Shown one piece after another: positions 61,858 to 64,000 of a stretch of 64,000 nt of DNA. The position numbers and the translations under genes are program-made. The notes beneath the pieces were generated by a model that saw only the letters and a list, made by a program, of their open reading frames with translations, did not search any database and was not told the DNA's origin. Source of the DNA: Hygrocybe punicea (Eukaryota; Basidiomycota; Agaricomycetes; Agaricales; Hygrophoraceae); contig OY744462.1 in assembly GCA_963556145.1 (NCBI GenBank), positions 5,518,001 through 5,582,000 of the forward strand, read 5' to 3'. Numbering within the stretch: the stretch's first letter is position 1; every line of letters begins with the position of its first letter.

Positions 61858-64000
61858 ATGTCTGACGGGAGGACAAGGCCCACATTGCAATCGATCAAGT
61901 CTGTCATCTACCGATCGTGTGCAACTGATCGATACGTTGACCCCGCCATGGCAGGGAGGTGTACGACCGTCTGTTCTGCTCTGGCTTGAGTCTTTCCAAA
62001 ATCAAAGATGCCGCCCTTGAAAACAGACTTTTTCCATCCGTTGACACGTTTGGAATCGCAGGGAGGAGCCTTGCTTGGAAGGTATTTGCTGGGGGTTGTT
62101 ATTCACCAAGCTGATACATGTCGATATAGCTCTTTTTGATTCCACATGAACCGTTACTGCCACCCACCGAGCCAAAACTTTCCCCTGATCTTGCTTCTCT
62201 TCGAGTTTACCGTAAGAAGTTCTCGGATCTGTTGCTAGAGAAAATGCGTGCTCCGGATGGAAGTTATGAGGAAGGTTTCGTTGTACCTGGAACAAATATC
62301 GTGCCGAGGAAAGAGAGTGCGGCCTATGATTTGGATACGAACAATCCTCTCAGTTTGCACAACGAGGTTTGAAGAGAATCTCGTGGAAATGTTGTTCATC
62401 GCTTACATATTGCCGCACAGAATCCTTGGACGAAATGGTTTGCTTCGGTTGATTTACGGAAGACAATTCTTCAGGATGTTGAACGCACGTGGGTTTCTTT
62501 CTTGCGATATATCGTTACCCTCCGTCAATCAATTTTGGGTCGTAGGTTTCCCGAAGTTGGATATTTTCGTGAATCAAATGTCCAACTACAACTGACGAAC
62601 ATTCTGTTTCTCTACTCTGTGGCCAACCCTTCTGTCGGTTATCGCCAGGGCATGCACGAACTACTGGCACCGCTGTATCATGCCGTTGACTTCGATTCCA
62701 TCTCCCAGGATGCTGATATCAGCAATCCATCATTGCTTGAATTATGCTCGAGATCATGGGTTGCAGCGGACGCCTGGGCATTGTTTGAAGCGGTGATGCG
62801 CAGCGTGTCCCGGTGGTATGAGTGGCGAGAATCGCCCGTAACACCAAGGGCGAATGCCTCACCGTTTTCTACACATGTTCACTTCAATGTCTCAGATGGG
62901 CAGAACGAAATGAGGTCTTACGAGGCACCTATCGTAAAGGCTTGCAATCGCCTTCAATCGACTCTTCTGCGGAGTGCCGATCCCATTCTGTTTAAAAGTA
63001 TGCTGGCGGCCGGCATAGAACCCCAAATATATGGAATGTTAGTTGCAGTTGTGAAAGGCGCCGAATTCCTTCTGACTAAATATTTCCTGGCAGTCGGTGG
63101 CTCAGACTACTCTTCACCCGGGAGTTCAGCATGGAGGATGCGATGACACTTTGGGATGGACTTTTTGCCTGTGATCCGACATTTGAACTTGCGCCGTGGG
63201 TTTGTGTGGCAATGCTTATTCGGATACGGAACCAATGTCAGATCCCACTTCTCGCGTCTAATGTCGTCACCTACATCTGATCTTTTTGCTCCCACAGTGA
63301 TACCGTCAGATTACAGTGGTCAACTGGCATACCTTCTACGATACCCTTCCCCTCCGCCACCAACAGAAGCCGATTTCAATCACCCGCATCATACCAGTCT
63401 TCTCATACGACAAGCATTAGCTTTGCAAATGGCCCCAACCCCTTCTACAGGAACCTCTGTCATGATAGAGAACCGCAATCTCCTCAATATTGCAATCGAT
63501 ATTCCGGATCCACCATCAGCTCCAACACGAAGACGTGTCGGGTACCCATTGGCTGACAAGTCCTCTTCCACCTCCGCACCACGACCAGGAGTGGCTGATT
63601 CAAGTAACCATCCACCAGGTCATGCTCAACAATTGGGTCTACCTGAGATGATCACACGTAGTTTATTGGATCGCGGAGAGAGTCTTGGTATCAATAAAAC
63701 GTTGATGAATGCAGTCACCGAACTCAGGGTGAGTGCCTTGTAACTACATTTCCTTGTTTTTACGCATTTCTTCAACAGCGCAACATACCGGACATTGCTT
63801 CCTCCCTGGTGCGCTCTCCTGCGACCCCCTCCGCCTCGTACGCTGCGTTCCCGTTGACTGACGAGAGGTCGGCGGAAGAGAAACCACCATGGGAGCCCCG
63901 AACACGTCTTGAGATGGAACGCGAAATCGCGAGTTTGCGAGCAACGAACAAAAAGCTTGGAAAATCGGTAGGATGGATTGTCGATGTTTTGTTGCAAGAT
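61858..64000 (+). CDS. TBC1D5-like Rab GTPase-activating protein (3' end beyond window)
   Basis: The first exon (61858-61898, MSDGRTRPTLQSIK) splices through a 56-nt intron in phase 2 to EVYDRLFCSGLSLSKIKDAA. The TBC domain shows NPLSLHNE, NPWTKWFASVDLRKTILQDV and the arginine-finger motif ILQDVERT split by an intron. The glutamine-finger motif YRQGMHELLAPLY and IRWLRLLFTREF with MEDAMTLWDGLF follow. Both catalytic fingers (Arg and Gln) are present. PSDYSGQLAYLLRYPSPPP resembles the segment that follows the TBC core in TBC1D5. The last visible part (EMEREIASLRATNKKLGKSV) looks coiled-coil. TBC1D5 proteins stimulate GTP hydrolysis on Rab7-type GTPases in retromer and autophagy traffic. The window ends before the stop codon. 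Confidence 0.88.

Noticed and set aside
61498..61989. Second gene overlapping the end of Hsp70
   Set aside because: It is a shifted reading of the Gly-rich Hsp70 tail and 3' flank, with no independent support.
63156..63743. Separate gene at 63156 starting MDFLPVIRHLNL
   Set aside because: Its first part is an out-of-frame reading of the TBC exon. Its second part (from about 63300) continues the TBC gene after an intron in phase 1.

Overview
This is nuclear DNA from a basidiomycete, almost certainly an Agaricomycete (mushroom-type) fungus. The evidence is dense genes broken by many 43-75 nt GT-AG introns, a CMT1/CAP59-type mannosyltransferase, Plavaka-class DNA transposons with a DUF6532-type companion gene, and a tyrosine-recombinase retrotransposon. 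I found no prokaryotic features, CRISPR array or convincing tRNA/rRNA gene.

Layout. 1-2.1 kb is gene-poor and carries a small hAT-like element with a perfect 8-bp target duplication. 2.15-3.9 kb is a GT69 mannosyltransferase (+). 4.15-7.33 kb is the 3' part of NBS1/nibrin (-), the FHA/BRCT subunit of the MRN double-strand-break repair complex, cut inside its FHA domain. 7.33-30.6 kb holds two nearly identical ~8.1-kb Plavaka transposons in inverted orientation (E1 and E2). Between them lie 646 bp holding the NBS1 5' end and a 100-N gap. A 6.4-kb LTR retrotransposon with no recognisable pol gene is nested in E1. 30.6-31.4 kb is the rest of a palindromic fold-back element that one Plavaka copy had entered. 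31.4-33.4 kb has no gene I can support. 33.4-38.0 kb is a decayed tyrosine-recombinase (DIRS/Ngaro-like) retrotransposon, itself hit by a 382-bp TA-flanked MITE. 38.7-39.4 kb is a second fold-back element.

From 39.7 kb to the right end the window is ordinary conserved chromosome: a ~1,860-residue disordered protein (-), USP7/Ubp15 deubiquitinase (+), Sec66 (-), mitochondrial citrate synthase (+), a fungal protein of unknown function (-), the PP2A B56 regulatory subunit (+), a cytosolic Hsp70 with heat-shock elements (+), and a TBC1D5-like Rab-GAP (+) running off the end.

The most informative structure is the NBS1 locus. Neither Plavaka copy has matching 2-bp flanks of its own. Pairing the outer flank of one copy with the inner flank of the other gives perfect duplications (AA in NBS1, AC in the fold-back element). 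An uninterrupted version of the second target survives at about 31.25 kb. The segment between the copies is therefore inverted relative to the ancestral order, by recombination between the transposons or by misassembly across them. A 197-bp exact repeat on both sides of the N gap suggests the gap is an unmerged contig overlap.
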